NCBI RefSeq assembly: GCF_032461945.1
Contig: NZ_JAWCUD010000007.1
Coordinates: 1 to 64,000 of the forward strand
From: Paenibacillus_E violae
GTDB taxonomy: Bacteria; Bacillota; Bacilli; Paenibacillales; NBRC-103111
Direction: 5' to 3'
DNA: 64,000 bases
Shown here: piece after piece, positions 1-7,706 of the stretch
Layout: every line of letters begins with the position of its first letter
Position numbering within the stretch: position 1 is the first letter of the stretch
Program-made: the position numbers and the translations under genes
Notes under the pieces: generated by a model
Seen by the model: the letters and a program-made list of their open reading frames with translations, nothing else
What the model was told of the DNA's origin: nothing
Database searches by the model: none

Positions 1-14
1 TGCTTAAACTTCAT
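1..14 (-). CDS. Start of an unidentified gene running off the left edge
   Basis: Only the first four codons are inside the window: ATG at 14-12, reading MKFK. The start is supported by AAGGAGG eight bases upstream on the minus strand. The preceding 230 bases form a structured leader in the same direction, and part of the ribosome binding site lies in a long stem. Sequestration of the start region is known for some insertion-sequence transposases, so a transposase is possible, but four codons cannot identify the product. Confidence 0.4.
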
Positions 15-245
15 AAAGAGCGCCTCCTTGATGGTGTTGGGTTTCAAACCCGTGGACAAACCCATCATACCGAGGCGCTCCTTTTTTGACAAAGACCATT
101 TCTTAGGTCCTACAGGAAGGTTCAATGAATCAGGGAGCAGCACCGTGCGGCCTGCTCCCTGATCTGGTTGTACTATAGTTATCCGTTAGCGTAATGACCT
201 CACCTGTCATTTATGCTACGGTCTCCGCAAGTTCACCTCCTATTT
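15..245 (-). promoter_or_regulatory. Structured 5' leader with three hairpins
   Basis: Read on the minus strand, an AGGAGGTGA at about 240-232 is followed by three stem-loops. The first pairs 187-190 and 193-198 with 215-218 and 206-211. The second is a perfect 12-bp stem, 129-140 with 152-163. The third pairs 18-26 with 72-80 around an inner hairpin and covers part of the ribosome binding site of the gene starting at 14. On the plus strand the third hairpin is followed by six T and could act as a terminator. A 26-codon open frame (210-130) lies inside, without a well-placed ribosome binding site. The structure is seen; the regulatory role is inferred. Confidence 0.45.
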
Positions 246-348
246 CAATTTATCATCCTCTTGAATCTATAAGTGGTTACAATTCCATAAACAGGGCAAA
301 TTAAAAATAAAATATGTAGCTGGAGAATTTCAAAAGGAGTTATAAAAA

Positions 349-813
349 GTGGAAACAGCTAACCGTAATCTGTGGTCGGGTATATTATTTGGCCTTGGTT
401 TAGTCGGCTTTATCGATGAAACAGTATTTCATCAACTCTTGCATTGGCATCATTTCTACGACAAATCCACGACCCAAATTGGTTTGATTTCCGATGGTTT
501 GTTTCACGCTTTTAGTTGGTTTGTGACGGTTGGGTCGCTATTTATGTTTGCAGATCTTCGACGTAGAAAAGCGCTATACCTAAAAAGGTGGGTTAGCGGC
601 ATTTTACTAGGTGCTGGCTTTTTCCAACTATATGATGGAACAATCCAACATAAAATCTTGCAACTTCATCAAATCCGTTACATCCCGAATGTCATCATTT
701 ACGATACCATATGGAATATTAGCGCTATAATTATGCTTTTCGTTGGAATCATTTTAACTATTCATTCCCGGATTAATGTTCATGTCGAGAGGGCACCTTC
801 GGATGACAAATGA
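349..813 (+). CDS. DUF2243 family membrane protein
   Basis: A 154-residue protein with about four hydrophobic segments (near residues 8-28, 55-72, 83-103 and 122-144). It keeps the family-typical stretches GFIDETVFHQLLHWHH and DGLFHAFSW, rich in His and aromatic residues. The start is GTG at 349, ten bases after AAAGGAG. The stop overlaps the next gene by 11 bases, which implies translational coupling. DUF2243 has no assigned biochemical role. Its pairing with a CtaG-like protein suggests a link to membrane redox or metal handling, which is inference. Confidence 0.85.
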   Translation: METANRNLWSGILFGLGLVGFIDETVFHQLLHWHHFYDKSTTQIGLISDGLFHAFSWFVTVGSLFMFADLRRRKALYLKRWVSGILLGAGFFQLYDGTIQHKILQLHQIRYIPNVIIYDTIWNISAIIMLFVGIILTIHSRINVHVERAPSDDK

Positions 814-1591
814 TCATTTTTCTCATGGTAGTGGCGCTTACTCTGACTTTATCCTCATACTCCTATTTTCAGTTGTGTTACTTCTTTATCTGTACGCTGC
901 AGTCATATCCAGTCGCACCTATAAGCAATGGCCCTTCTCACGTTATACCTACTGGTTAATAGGTTTACTATGTATTGCGCTATCTGTTGTTGGCCCTATA
1001 GCAAATCTTTCACACATAAACTTCACAGCGCACATGATAGGTCATTTACTTCTTGGGATGCTGGCTCCTCTATTCATTGCACTTGCAGCACCTGTGACTC
1101 TCATCTTAAGGACTCTCCCCCTACAATCTGCTCGTAGGATCTCACGGATACTTAGAGGCATGCCGTTTCGTATGTTAAGCGATCCTTTAGTAGCTTCAAT
1201 ATTAAACATCGGTGGACTATGTATCTTATACACAACCAACTTATATTCGAACATGCACAAGTTTTCAATTTTACATATAATAGTTCATCTACATATATTT
1301 ACTGCAGGTTACCTATTCACAATCTCAATGATTTACATCGACAGACCACCCCATCGAACTAGCTACGTTTACCGTGGTATTATCTTTATATTTACCATAG
1401 CCGCACATGGCATATTATCTAAAACCATTTATGTGAACCCCCCACTTGGAATATCAGCCACTCAAGCGGAAACCGGTGCTAAGCTTATGTATTATGGCGG
1501 GGATGCAATTGACACTTTTATTATTATTATCTTTTTCTATCAGTGGTTAAAAATCAGACACCCTCGTAACTCATTAGTACCTGAAACCTAG
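803..1591 (+). CDS. CtaG-like cytochrome c oxidase assembly membrane protein
   Basis: About seven transmembrane segments over 262 residues, with the caa3_CtaG signature HMIGHLLLGMLAPLF and a His-rich VHLHIF segment. CtaG proteins of this family are needed for assembly of caa3-type cytochrome oxidase in Bacillus, probably in copper delivery. No oxidase subunits are in the window, so this is likely a paralogue outside the oxidase operon. ATG at 803 is chosen because GAGAGGG lies ten bases upstream; ATG at 776 has no such site. It overlaps the end of the DUF2243 gene and is followed by a strong terminator. Confidence 0.8.
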   Translation: MTNDHFSHGSGAYSDFILILLFSVVLLLYLYAAVISSRTYKQWPFSRYTYWLIGLLCIALSVVGPIANLSHINFTAHMIGHLLLGMLAPLFIALAAPVTLILRTLPLQSARRISRILRGMPFRMLSDPLVASILNIGGLCILYTTNLYSNMHKFSILHIIVHLHIFTAGYLFTISMIYIDRPPHRTSYVYRGIIFIFTIAAHGILSKTIYVNPPLGISATQAETGAKLMYYGGDAIDTFIIIIFFYQWLKIRHPRNSLVPET

Positions 1592-1592
1592 C

Positions 1593-1623
1593 AAAACCTC
1601 ACTTCATTGAAGTGAGGTTTTTT
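1593..1623 (+). terminator. Rho-independent terminator after the CtaG-like gene
   Basis: A 13-bp perfect stem (1593-1605 with 1609-1621), a three-base loop and a six-T run, directly after the stop codon. It ends the two-gene DUF2243-ctaG-like operon. The stem also has A residues on its 5' side, so it may work for the opposing small gene at 1781-1656. Confidence 0.85.
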
Positions 1624-1655
1624 GATCAGTTTATTAAGTTGTTGAAATAAATTTA

Positions 1656-1781
1656 TTAACCACCTGAATTAATATTTGCATCATCAATACCATTATTGCT
1701 GCTACTTTTTTTACTACTGTTTTGATTTGGTTTTTGATTTTTTTGCTTTGCTGATTCAATACTCTTTTTTTGGTTCGTCAT
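1656..1781 (-). CDS. Small hydrophilic protein, 41 residues
   Basis: An ATG at 1781 opens a 41-codon frame ending in TAA at 1658-1656. The protein is very polar: MTNQKKSIESAKQ, then a Lys/Asn/Gln/Ser-rich middle and an acidic C-terminus ending GG. The composition resembles small spore-associated proteins, but I do not recognise a family. The upstream sequence has only a weak GGTGGG-type ribosome binding site. It could also be chance in AT-rich DNA. Confidence 0.4.
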   Translation of the reverse strand: MTNQKKSIESAKQKNQKPNQNSSKKSSSNNGIDDANINSGG

Positions 1782-1993
1782 GACTTTAGCCCACCCATCT
1801 TAAGTAATTGGAACATCAATATTATATGTTTTTCGGAACAATCTACACCTTCCATTTAGTGGACTACTTCGGTAATCTCTCATTCGTATAATTGATTTAC
1901 ATAAAGGAGAAAACAAACGTGTAAACAAATTCTATGAAGGAGAGAAGCCAAATGAAAAAGAAGGCCTTTATGTTTTTTTAAAGTATCTGTTTT

Positions 1994-2236
1994 ATGTTTC
2001 TGTTGTGTACAGGGGTATCGAGTGCCGCGGATAATACAGGTATGACTGGATCGGTAAATAACGGATATGGTTCAGTTAAAGGTACGACTACTACTAATAG
2101 TTACGGGACAAATTCAACACCTACTTATAGAACTAATGCTGCTACCGATGACAATGATTCCAATTGGGGCTGGCTTGGCCTTCTAGGGTTAGTCGGTTTA
2201 GCTGGTTTAAAAAAGCGGAATCGTGAACATACCTAA
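1994..2236 (+). CDS. WGxxG-type small exported protein with an interrupted signal peptide
   Basis: The C-terminus has the hallmark of WGxxGxxG small proteins: an Asn/Asp-rich stretch, NWGWLGLLGLVGLAGL, then a basic KKRNRE tail. The central part is Gly/Thr/Asn-rich. The natural start is ATG at 1952, with GAAGGAGAG upstream, giving MKKKAFMFF. A TAA at 1979-1981 then interrupts the frame, which continues through SICFMFLLCTGVSSA-AD. Both halves are in the same frame, so one base change (for example TTA to TAA) is enough. The ATG at 1994 would leave a shortened signal peptide and has no ribosome binding site. The gene may be inactive, or re-initiate weakly. Function of the family is unknown. Confidence 0.6.
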   Translation: MFLLCTGVSSAADNTGMTGSVNNGYGSVKGTTTTNSYGTNSTPTYRTNAATDDNDSNWGWLGLLGLVGLAGLKKRNREHT

Positions 2237-2252
2237 ACATAAACAGTTGTCC

Positions 2253-2283
2253 AAATAACCGTCTTTTCTAGGCGGTTATTTTA
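2253..2283 (+). terminator. Terminator between the WGxxG gene and the catalase gene
   Basis: The stem AAATAACCG (2253-2261) pairs with CGGTTATTT (2273-2281), followed by a short T-rich stretch. It lies just after the WGxxG stop codon. Confidence 0.6.
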
Positions 2284-2328
2284 TAATTCATCCCCGAGAA
2301 TTCTATTTCAAAGGAAATGAGTGAATAT

Positions 2329-3186
2329 ATGTACTATTATAAAGAAGAACTTATTAATCAAATTGTTCCAGACCAACCAGATCCAGCTGCAGCTAAAGTT
2401 TTACAAGAAGCACTTGGCGGACACTATGGTGAGATGAGAACCATGATGCAATATTTTTTTCAAAGCTCTAATTTTCGAGGCAAAGCTACTCAATATCGTG
2501 ACTTAATCCGTGGGGTCTTTCTAGAAGAAATTTCTCATGTGGAACTGGTTCAAAATACGATAAATCAATTACTGAACGATTCTGGTAACTCCACAGGTGT
2601 AGGGAACTCAGGTGTCAATGGGGCACCTCTTGATGAAGCCGTCAAACATGCAAATCCCCACCATTTCATTGTCGGCGCTCAAGCTTCCTTACCAGTCGAT
2701 GCAGGTGGAAACCCATGGAATGGCTCATGGGTGTATTCACATGGTAATTTGATTGCTGATTTATTGGATAATTTAGTACTCGAATCTACGGGAGTACTCC
2801 AAAAAAGTAGAATTTATGAGATGAGCTCCAATAAAACGTTCCGTGAGACAATTGGGTTCCTCATCGTTCGAGACAATGCACATCAAAATGCTTTTGCTAA
2901 AGCTTTAGAAACGTTAGGTGTTGATTGGGGAAAACTTTTCCCAGTTCCTAATTACGATATTAATAAGTATCCGGAATGCAGAAAATTTGTAGATATGGGT
3001 TATCATAATATGCAGTTTAACTTCCGTTTAGATGATACGCGCATTGGTGAGGTTTTCCAAGGTGTATCACCAAGTAGAAATAAAGGACAGCTATTAGTTA
3101 CCCAGCCACCGATGGGATTCCCAGTGCCTAACTTACCTGATATGCCAAATGAGCATAGCCCAGGATTGCAAGATATGAATTTATAA
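2329..3186 (+). CDS. Manganese-containing catalase
   Basis: Dimanganese catalase family (also related to spore coat CotJC), which dismutates hydrogen peroxide in the cytoplasm or spore coat. The ferritin-like four-helix core is recognisable: QEALGGHYGEMRTMMQYFFQ near residues 25-45, EEISHVELVQ near 70-80 (E and H metal ligands), and a second helix pair containing RDNAHQNAF near 180-190. The length of 285 residues is normal. ATG at 2329 (MYYYKEEL) fits family N-termini and sits a usual distance from AAAGGA; the upstream ATG at 2317 abuts that site. It is a single-gene unit with its own terminator. Confidence 0.9.
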   Translation: MYYYKEELINQIVPDQPDPAAAKVLQEALGGHYGEMRTMMQYFFQSSNFRGKATQYRDLIRGVFLEEISHVELVQNTINQLLNDSGNSTGVGNSGVNGAPLDEAVKHANPHHFIVGAQASLPVDAGGNPWNGSWVYSHGNLIADLLDNLVLESTGVLQKSRIYEMSSNKTFRETIGFLIVRDNAHQNAFAKALETLGVDWGKLFPVPNYDINKYPECRKFVDMGYHNMQFNFRLDDTRIGEVFQGVSPSRNKGQLLVTQPPMGFPVPNLPDMPNEHSPGLQDMNL

Positions 3187-3196
3187 AGCTTTCATA

Positions 3197-3236
3197 TTAT
3201 AGGCTTACTCCTGTATCAGCAGGAGTAAGCCTATAA
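3197..3236 (+). terminator. Terminator after the catalase gene
   Basis: A 17-bp perfect inverted repeat, 3197-3213 with 3220-3236, with a six-base loop and T-rich sequence after it. It is symmetrical enough to serve also the small minus-strand gene at 3424-3254. Confidence 0.85.
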
Positions 3237-3253
3237 ATTTTGATAGACTTTTT

Positions 3254-3424
3254 CTAGTTGTTGTCATTATTGAATACTTCATCTAGTTCTGAACTTTGTT
3301 CGTTTGTTGCTTGATCGACATTACTACACCCTTGAATTTGCTCCGCGGCTTCTGCTTGATTGTTCAGTTGCTTAACAATTTGACCAGTGCCATGAGCTCC
3401 TTGCTGTCCTCTATTTGAAGTCAT
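3254..3424 (-). CDS. Small Gln/Asn-rich hydrophilic protein, 56 residues
   Basis: ATG at 3424 is preceded by a good GGGAGGA ribosome binding site. The 56-residue product begins MTSNRGQQGAHGTGQIVKQL, has an Ala/Glu/Gln middle and ends in acidic Asn-rich EVFNNDNN. The composition (Gln, Asn, Gly, no hydrophobic core, one Cys) resembles small acid-soluble or other minor spore proteins, which suits a spore former. I do not recognise a specific family. The convergent catalase terminator lies just beyond its stop. Confidence 0.6.
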   Translation of the reverse strand: MTSNRGQQGAHGTGQIVKQLNNQAEAAEQIQGCSNVDQATNEQSSELDEVFNNDNN

Positions 3425-3589
3425 ATTTGTATCCTCCCTTTTGCAAAAAATGGACTTCCAGCTATATTATGAAGCTATTTCCTTCCCTTATACACGAATA
3501 TTAAAAGCTGAATGAAAATAAGCAATACCATTGGCCTTCTTTTGGTCTGGGTGTATTAATTTTTGCCAACCGCTTCTTTAAGAGCTTGC

Positions 3590-3697
3590 TTAGATTATAT
3601 TTTTAGCTGGATTTCGTCGCTTAATAATGGTACATATAAAACATTTCGTTTTTTTTCCTTTTAACAATTGCTCATTTTCGCAAAGTAAACAACGCAT
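3590..3697 (-). CDS. Tiny protein with two CxxC motifs, 35 residues
   Basis: ATG at 3697 follows AGAGGTGA. The product starts MRCLLCENEQLLKGKKTKCF and continues ICTIIKRRNPAKNII. The spacing CxxC-x12-CxxC would suit a mini zinc-ribbon or knuckle. The tail is basic. Similar tiny Cys-pair proteins occur in sporulating Bacillales. No family assignment is made. Confidence 0.5.
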   Translation of the reverse strand: MRCLLCENEQLLKGKKTKCFICTIIKRRNPAKNII

Positions 3698-3803
3698 GTA
3701 ATCACCTCTGTTATATTGTGTCCAAAAGAAATAATCAAAAATTCACTTTTCAGTAATTTTATTCTATATCCAGATATAACTATCAAGTTAGATTGGAAAT
3801 AAT

Positions 3804-3914
3804 AGCGAGAATTTCACGCCTGGACACGTTTTGCTATTTCGAGATAAGGACAGGGCACTTATTGCAAGTGATGCATTTTTAACGGTTGAGGGAGGAAAAT
3901 CGACGGACACATGA
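3804..3914 (+). pseudogene. Remnant of a metallo-beta-lactamase-fold hydrolase
   Basis: One frame reads FTPGHVLLFRDKDRALIASD followed by AFLTVEGGKSTDT and a stop at 3914. This closely follows the internal MBL-fold pattern TPGHxxGHxxxFRxxDxxLIxGDAF, where the terminal Asp is a metal ligand. Only about 30 residues remain. There is no start codon or ribosome binding site, the upstream frame is closed by stops, and the repeated PGH segment is shortened. The family uses Zn or other metals to hydrolyse esters, thioesters or phosphodiesters. The fragment cannot be functional as it stands. Confidence 0.6.
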
Positions 3915-3980
3915 ATTTTAAAGGAACAAATGGATATGATAATCAAGTCATTAAATTAGAAAAAAAGGAGCTACACTCAT

Positions 3981-4499
3981 ATGGGAATTTTAAGCGGTAA
4001 TCCAAAAGATGAACCTCTACACTACGGGGAAATCTTTAGTGTATGGACAGCATCCACTGTGGCTAAAGGAGCTGTATCCTGTTATCAAGCTTATTTAAAC
4101 CACTCAGGAGACAAAGATCTTAAAAAGGTACTCGACGGTCTCATTGATCAAGCAAATCTTGAAATTAAAGAATTAGATAAAGTGCTGATTGATAATGGAA
4201 TTGCCACAATTCCAATGTTGCCAGAACGACCACCAGTAAAGCTCGAAGACATCCCTGTCGGGGCAAGATTCGCTGATCCCGAAATTGCAGCCAAAATTGC
4301 AGCTGACGTCTCATTGGGACTAGTTGCCTGCAGTCAAGCTATGGGCCAATCAATTAGAGTGGATATAGGTGCTTTATTTGCAAAATACCACATAACTAAA
4401 ACAGCAATAGGCCTTAAAATACTGGAGATGAGCAAAGAAAAAGGTTGGCTTGTTCCTCCTCCACTACAAATAAAAAGACCTGAGACCGTTAATGCTTAG
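3981..4499 (+). CDS. DUF3231 family protein, single-domain
   Basis: 172 residues, a length fitting one DUF3231 unit. Recognisable segments are HYGEIFSVW near residue 15, IPVGARFADPEIAAK near 90-105, ACSQAMGQSIRVDIG near 115-130 and EKGWLVPPP near the end. The family is largely helical and ferritin-like, and common in spore formers; its function is unknown. ATG at 3981 follows AAAGGAG. A strong terminator follows. A two-unit relative lies 470 bases downstream. Confidence 0.85.
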   Translation: MGILSGNPKDEPLHYGEIFSVWTASTVAKGAVSCYQAYLNHSGDKDLKKVLDGLIDQANLEIKELDKVLIDNGIATIPMLPERPPVKLEDIPVGARFADPEIAAKIAADVSLGLVACSQAMGQSIRVDIGALFAKYHITKTAIGLKILEMSKEKGWLVPPPLQIKRPETVNA

Positions 4500-4557
4500 T
4501 TTGATCTAAATCTATTTAGATGGTAATATAATCTGTGAAATTAGGCATAGATAAGTA

Positions 4558-4592
4558 GAAACAGCTTCCTCGAAAGATGAGGAAGCTGTTTC
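4558..4592 (+). terminator. Terminator after the first DUF3231 gene
   Basis: A perfect 14-bp stem (4558-4571 with 4579-4592) with a seven-base loop, followed by a T-rich stretch that includes a run of seven T. Confidence 0.85.
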
Positions 4593-4599
4593 ACTTTTG

Positions 4600-4954
4600 A
4601 GCCTTATTTTTTTAGAGTTACATTTATACATAGTCTTTAATTCGTCATTCCAATCAAGGTAAGCCATTTTTCCGTCAAAACGGAAAGGCAACTAAACAAA
4701 ATCCGACTTGGGTGTATCCACAGGATTAAAATGATCTATAGTAGGACATATTCACTTAGGGTTGAATAACCGGTCAAACCTCTTCACCGCTTCCTCAGCG
4801 GTATGTTATTATTGAGCTCTCGTTCTTCGTCCCTCAGTTTAACGGTATATCAATAGAGACTTTATATTCCAAAAATAAACTTCAAGCGTTGCTATGCAAA
4901 TATGCAAACCAAAGGTGATAAATCTTCTCTAATTGGACAATCTAACTTTTAGAG
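4600..4954. other. Gene-free AT-rich stretch with small hairpins
   Basis: No coding frame with a ribosome binding site is visible. Two short hairpins occur: TTTCCGT/ACGGAAA at about 4668-4685 and ACCGCT/AGCGGT at about 4786-4803. The first was considered as part of a riboswitch but does not match a consensus I know. The promoter for the next gene presumably lies at the right end. Confidence 0.4.
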
Positions 4955-4966
4955 GTGACAGAGATA

Positions 4967-5971
4967 ATGAACAAAACTCAATTAAAACTAACATCAACGG
5001 AAATTGGGACTTTATGGGGGCAATACGTAAATGGTACTATGGTAAATTGTGTGAATAAATATATGCTTTCCATTGTAGAAGATACATACATTAGAGAGGT
5101 TTTTGACGATGCAATAAAAATAACTGAGAATCAAATGAAGCAGGTTTCTACTTTTATTCTTAATGATGGATTTCCATTACCCATAGGGTTTACAGATTCA
5201 GATATTAACCCCAATATAAAAAGATTATTTTCGGATATTTTTTGTTTGGATTATTTGTATCTCATGGCAATTCATGGTTTAAACGGTCACGTAATTTCGC
5301 TTACTACATCAGTTAGAAAAGATTTAAGAGATTTTTTTGATACTTGTTTGACGGATGGAAAAAATATGTACCATCGTACCGTTGATCTATTACTAGAGAA
5401 GGGGAATTTTCAAAGAGACCCATATTTTTTCCCACGTGCAAACCCAGAGTTTATTGATAGCAAAAAATTTCTCGATGGTTATTGGGGAGATAAACGTCCT
5501 CTGTCAGCCATAGAAATTGGTAATATTTCTCTCAACCTAAAGAAAAGTATTATGGCAAAAACACTTGGAATTGCATTTAGTCAAATTGCTGGATCCAAAG
5601 AAATAAGGGAATTTCTAACAGATGCAGTTGAAACATCAAATGACCACATTCAAATACTAAGTAAAAAACTAAAAGATGATAATTTACCTGTACCAATGTC
5701 GTGGGAAACTGAAATAACCGAATCTACTGATTCACCGTTTTCAGATAAACTTATCATGTATCACACTGGTTTTTTGTTTCTGACTTCTCAATCATATCAT
5801 GGATTAGGACTAGCGGGTTCTATGAGGTATGATCTAATTGTTGATTATGAAAAAATAATTCTCAAAGACCTAACCATATCAAAAAATTGGTTTGATCTTA
5901 TGATAAAAAATAAATGGTTAGAACAGCCTCCAATTGCACCAAACAGAAAAGAAATTGCTAAAGACCAGTAA
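4967..5971 (+). CDS. DUF3231 family protein, two tandem units
   Basis: 334 residues, matching the common two-repeat DUF3231 form. Unit one (about 5-165) and unit two (about 175-330) both open with a LTxxEIGxxW/LSAIEIGNIS-type segment and close with a LLLEKGNFxRDPYF or MIKNKWLEQPP-type segment. Helical and probably cytoplasmic, function unknown. ATG at 4967 is preferred over GTG at 4955 because AGAGGTGA sits at the right distance. It is a relative, not a close copy, of the gene at 3981. Confidence 0.85.
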   Translation: MNKTQLKLTSTEIGTLWGQYVNGTMVNCVNKYMLSIVEDTYIREVFDDAIKITENQMKQVSTFILNDGFPLPIGFTDSDINPNIKRLFSDIFCLDYLYLMAIHGLNGHVISLTTSVRKDLRDFFDTCLTDGKNMYHRTVDLLLEKGNFQRDPYFFPRANPEFIDSKKFLDGYWGDKRPLSAIEIGNISLNLKKSIMAKTLGIAFSQIAGSKEIREFLTDAVETSNDHIQILSKKLKDDNLPVPMSWETEITESTDSPFSDKLIMYHTGFLFLTSQSYHGLGLAGSMRYDLIVDYEKIILKDLTISKNWFDLMIKNKWLEQPPIAPNRKEIAKDQ

Positions 5972-5983
5972 CTATCCAGCTAG

Positions 5984-6018
5984 AAAGCCCTCTTTGTAGA
6001 TGTTCAACAGAGGGCTTT
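5984..6018 (+). terminator. Terminator after the second DUF3231 gene
   Basis: AAAGCCCTCT (5984-5993) pairs with AGAGGGCTTT (6009-6018), followed shortly by a run of six T. Confidence 0.8.
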
Positions 6019-6020
6019 TC

Positions 6021-6415
6021 GGTATTTTTTCTAGCTATAAGATATTTCAAAAACAAACATTCGGAATAGACGATGCAGCATAGTTGGCGTCCCTACATGC
6101 TATAAACTCCTTATTCGCATAATATCTCATTGTCGACTGCATATTATCCTTCAAGCTTATTTCTCTATCGTAATATCTTCTATGTCATTTAGTGGCTTTA
6201 TTAATTCTAAGAGATAATTCATATGATTTTTTAGTAACACTATCTTTCTTTTTAAATATGCACAAAGTTTGCGCACTAAATTGTTCTATAGTTACTAAAG
6301 AGAAGCCATCATTTAAATTCTTTTGAATTCTTTTGATAATATTAAGATGCTTCATTAATCATCTTTTGGTATTGTTTATTATCAAAATTTCCAATTATAT
6401 ATGGCCCCGTATTAA
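6021..6415. other. AT-rich gap, possibly holding decayed coding sequence
   Basis: No intact gene is seen. On the minus strand, protein-like stretches occur in successive different frames: NTGPYIIGNFDNKQYQ near 6415-6365, then LNIIKRIQKNLNDGFSL near 6350-6300, then TIEQFSAQTLCIFKKKDS near 6290-6235, closing with a stop at 6185. This pattern would fit a small gene broken by frameshifts, but AT-rich random sequence can look similar. Confidence 0.25.
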
Positions 6416-6667
6416 TTAGAGTAAATAAAATAACTGCCTCCACAAATAAATGAGAAATTTACCTGTATTAATTAGTTTATAATACATTTTGTAAACCATC
6501 GTGATTATTATCATTACAAAAATAAGAATTGAACTCTCTATTAACTTGTCACTTAAATCCGTAGGAGTAAAGTAAATAACGCTTAATGGATCAATTGTAA
6601 AGTACCAAATTCTAATAATGAATAAAGTGGTGACCAAAAGAAATATTGCTATAAAAAATCGTTTCAA
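6416..6667 (-). CDS. Small two-segment membrane protein
   Basis: 83 residues beginning with TTG at 6667, placed after GAGGAGAG. Two hydrophobic segments are clear: about residues 4-22 and about 46-65. The C-terminus is aromatic and basic. I do not recognise a family. The strongly AT-biased sequence is like its neighbours in the first 6.7 kb and unlike the rest of the window. Confidence 0.5.
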   Translation of the reverse strand: MKRFFIAIFLLVTTLFIIRIWYFTIDPLSVIYFTPTDLSDKLIESSILIFVMIIITMVYKMYYKLINTGKFLIYLWRQLFYLL

Positions 6668-6921
6668 TATACTCTCCTCTTTGTAAAATCTTTAAATTAT
6701 TCCAAATATTATCATTTACATAATATACAATATATCAAATTGACCTATAACCACGCTTTTTTTGTGATTATATTGCAGCTAGAATAAAAACTAGATACCT
6801 AGTTAAGCGTCTAGAATAATGGCCTAGGTACAACGATGTATTCAAACAACAGTAGATAGGGGATTTTGATATCGTGCTATTCCACTCTTCTGCCAGTTAG
6901 TTTAATCCCAAGGCCATAATA
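6668..6921. other. Intergenic, nothing recognised
   Basis: AT-rich, with no coding frame carrying a ribosome binding site on either strand. It marks the change from the AT-rich left part to the more GC-rich remainder. It probably contains the promoter for the small membrane protein gene at 6667. Confidence 0.4.
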
Positions 6922-6959
6922 ACAAAAAATAAGAAACCGGAACCCCATCGGAGTCCCGG
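6922..6959 (-). terminator. Terminator after the ABC ATPase gene
   Basis: On the minus strand, CCGGGACTCC pairs with GGGGTTCCGG (ten pairs, two of them G-U) around a three-base loop, followed by TTTCTTATTTTTT. It closes the sigK-ATPase transcript. Confidence 0.8.
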
Positions 6960-6967
6960 CCTTCATC

Positions 6968-7642
6968 CTACCTTAACTTGCTCAACTTCCCATCCTGAAA
7001 ATACACAACCCGCTTCGCCTGCTGCGCAATCGCCAAATCATGCGTAATCAAAACAATCGTCCTGCCCTGCTCATTCAGCCTTTTAAAAATCTCCAAAATC
7101 TCGAGACTCGTCTTCGAATCCAGCGCACCGGTGGGCTCATCCGCGAGTATAATCGCGGGATTGCCCGCCAATGTTCGAGCGATAGCAACGCGCTGCTGCT
7201 GGCCTCCGGAAAGCTCAGACGGCAGATGCCGCCTGCGATCCACGATATCCACCGCTTCCAGCGCTTTCATGACAACCGGCTCCCGCTCCATTTTACTCAT
7301 CCCCCGATAAATGAGCGGAAGCTCCACATTTTCATATGCATTTAACCGTGGCAGTAGATTAAAGCTCTGAAAGACGAATCCAATCTTCCGATTTCTTATT
7401 TCAGCCAGCTGAGCATCTTTGAGCCGTTTAATTGCCTTTCCGTCCAACACATAATCCCCATCATCCGCAACATCCAAGCAGCCCAAAATGTTCATCAGCG
7501 TCGACTTCCCCGACCCCGACGGGCCCATGATCGCCACAAACTCACCGTGATCGATATCTAACGAAACATCGTCCAACGCACGAATCGTTTCCCCACCCAT
7601 CACATAGCTCTTACTCACATGCTCAATCTGGATTAAGGTCAT
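6968..7642 (-). CDS. ABC transporter ATP-binding protein, MacB/LolD-like, orphan
   Basis: 224 residues with all ABC ATPase motifs: Walker A GPSGSGKST near 40-48, signature LSGGQQQR near 144-151, Walker B IILADEPTGALD near 163-174 and the switch His in LITHD. The sequence type is that of ATPases serving MacB/FtsX-like permeases that export peptides or lipoproteins. ATG at 7642 is chosen because GGAGG lies eight bases upstream; the longer frame begins inside sigK. No permease or adaptor follows. The gene lies 64 bases after sigK in the same direction and before a terminator, so it may be expressed in the mother cell (inference). Confidence 0.85.
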   Translation of the reverse strand: MTLIQIEHVSKSYVMGGETIRALDDVSLDIDHGEFVAIMGPSGSGKSTLMNILGCLDVADDGDYVLDGKAIKRLKDAQLAEIRNRKIGFVFQSFNLLPRLNAYENVELPLIYRGMSKMEREPVVMKALEAVDIVDRRRHLPSELSGGQQQRVAIARTLAGNPAIILADEPTGALDSKTSLEILEIFKRLNEQGRTIVLITHDLAIAQQAKRVVYFQDGKLSKLR

Positions 7643-7706
7643 ACTCTTTGCCTCCATTATCTGAAACCAAATAAATGAAGTATGCGACTTCTCCGACTGA
7701 CCGACC

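Noticed and set aside
4661..4730. Possible riboswitch before the second DUF3231 gene
   Set aside because: A CCGTCAAAACGG hairpin followed by GGCAACTAAA recalled the c-di-GMP-I class, but the conserved core of that class is absent and the distance to the gene is large.
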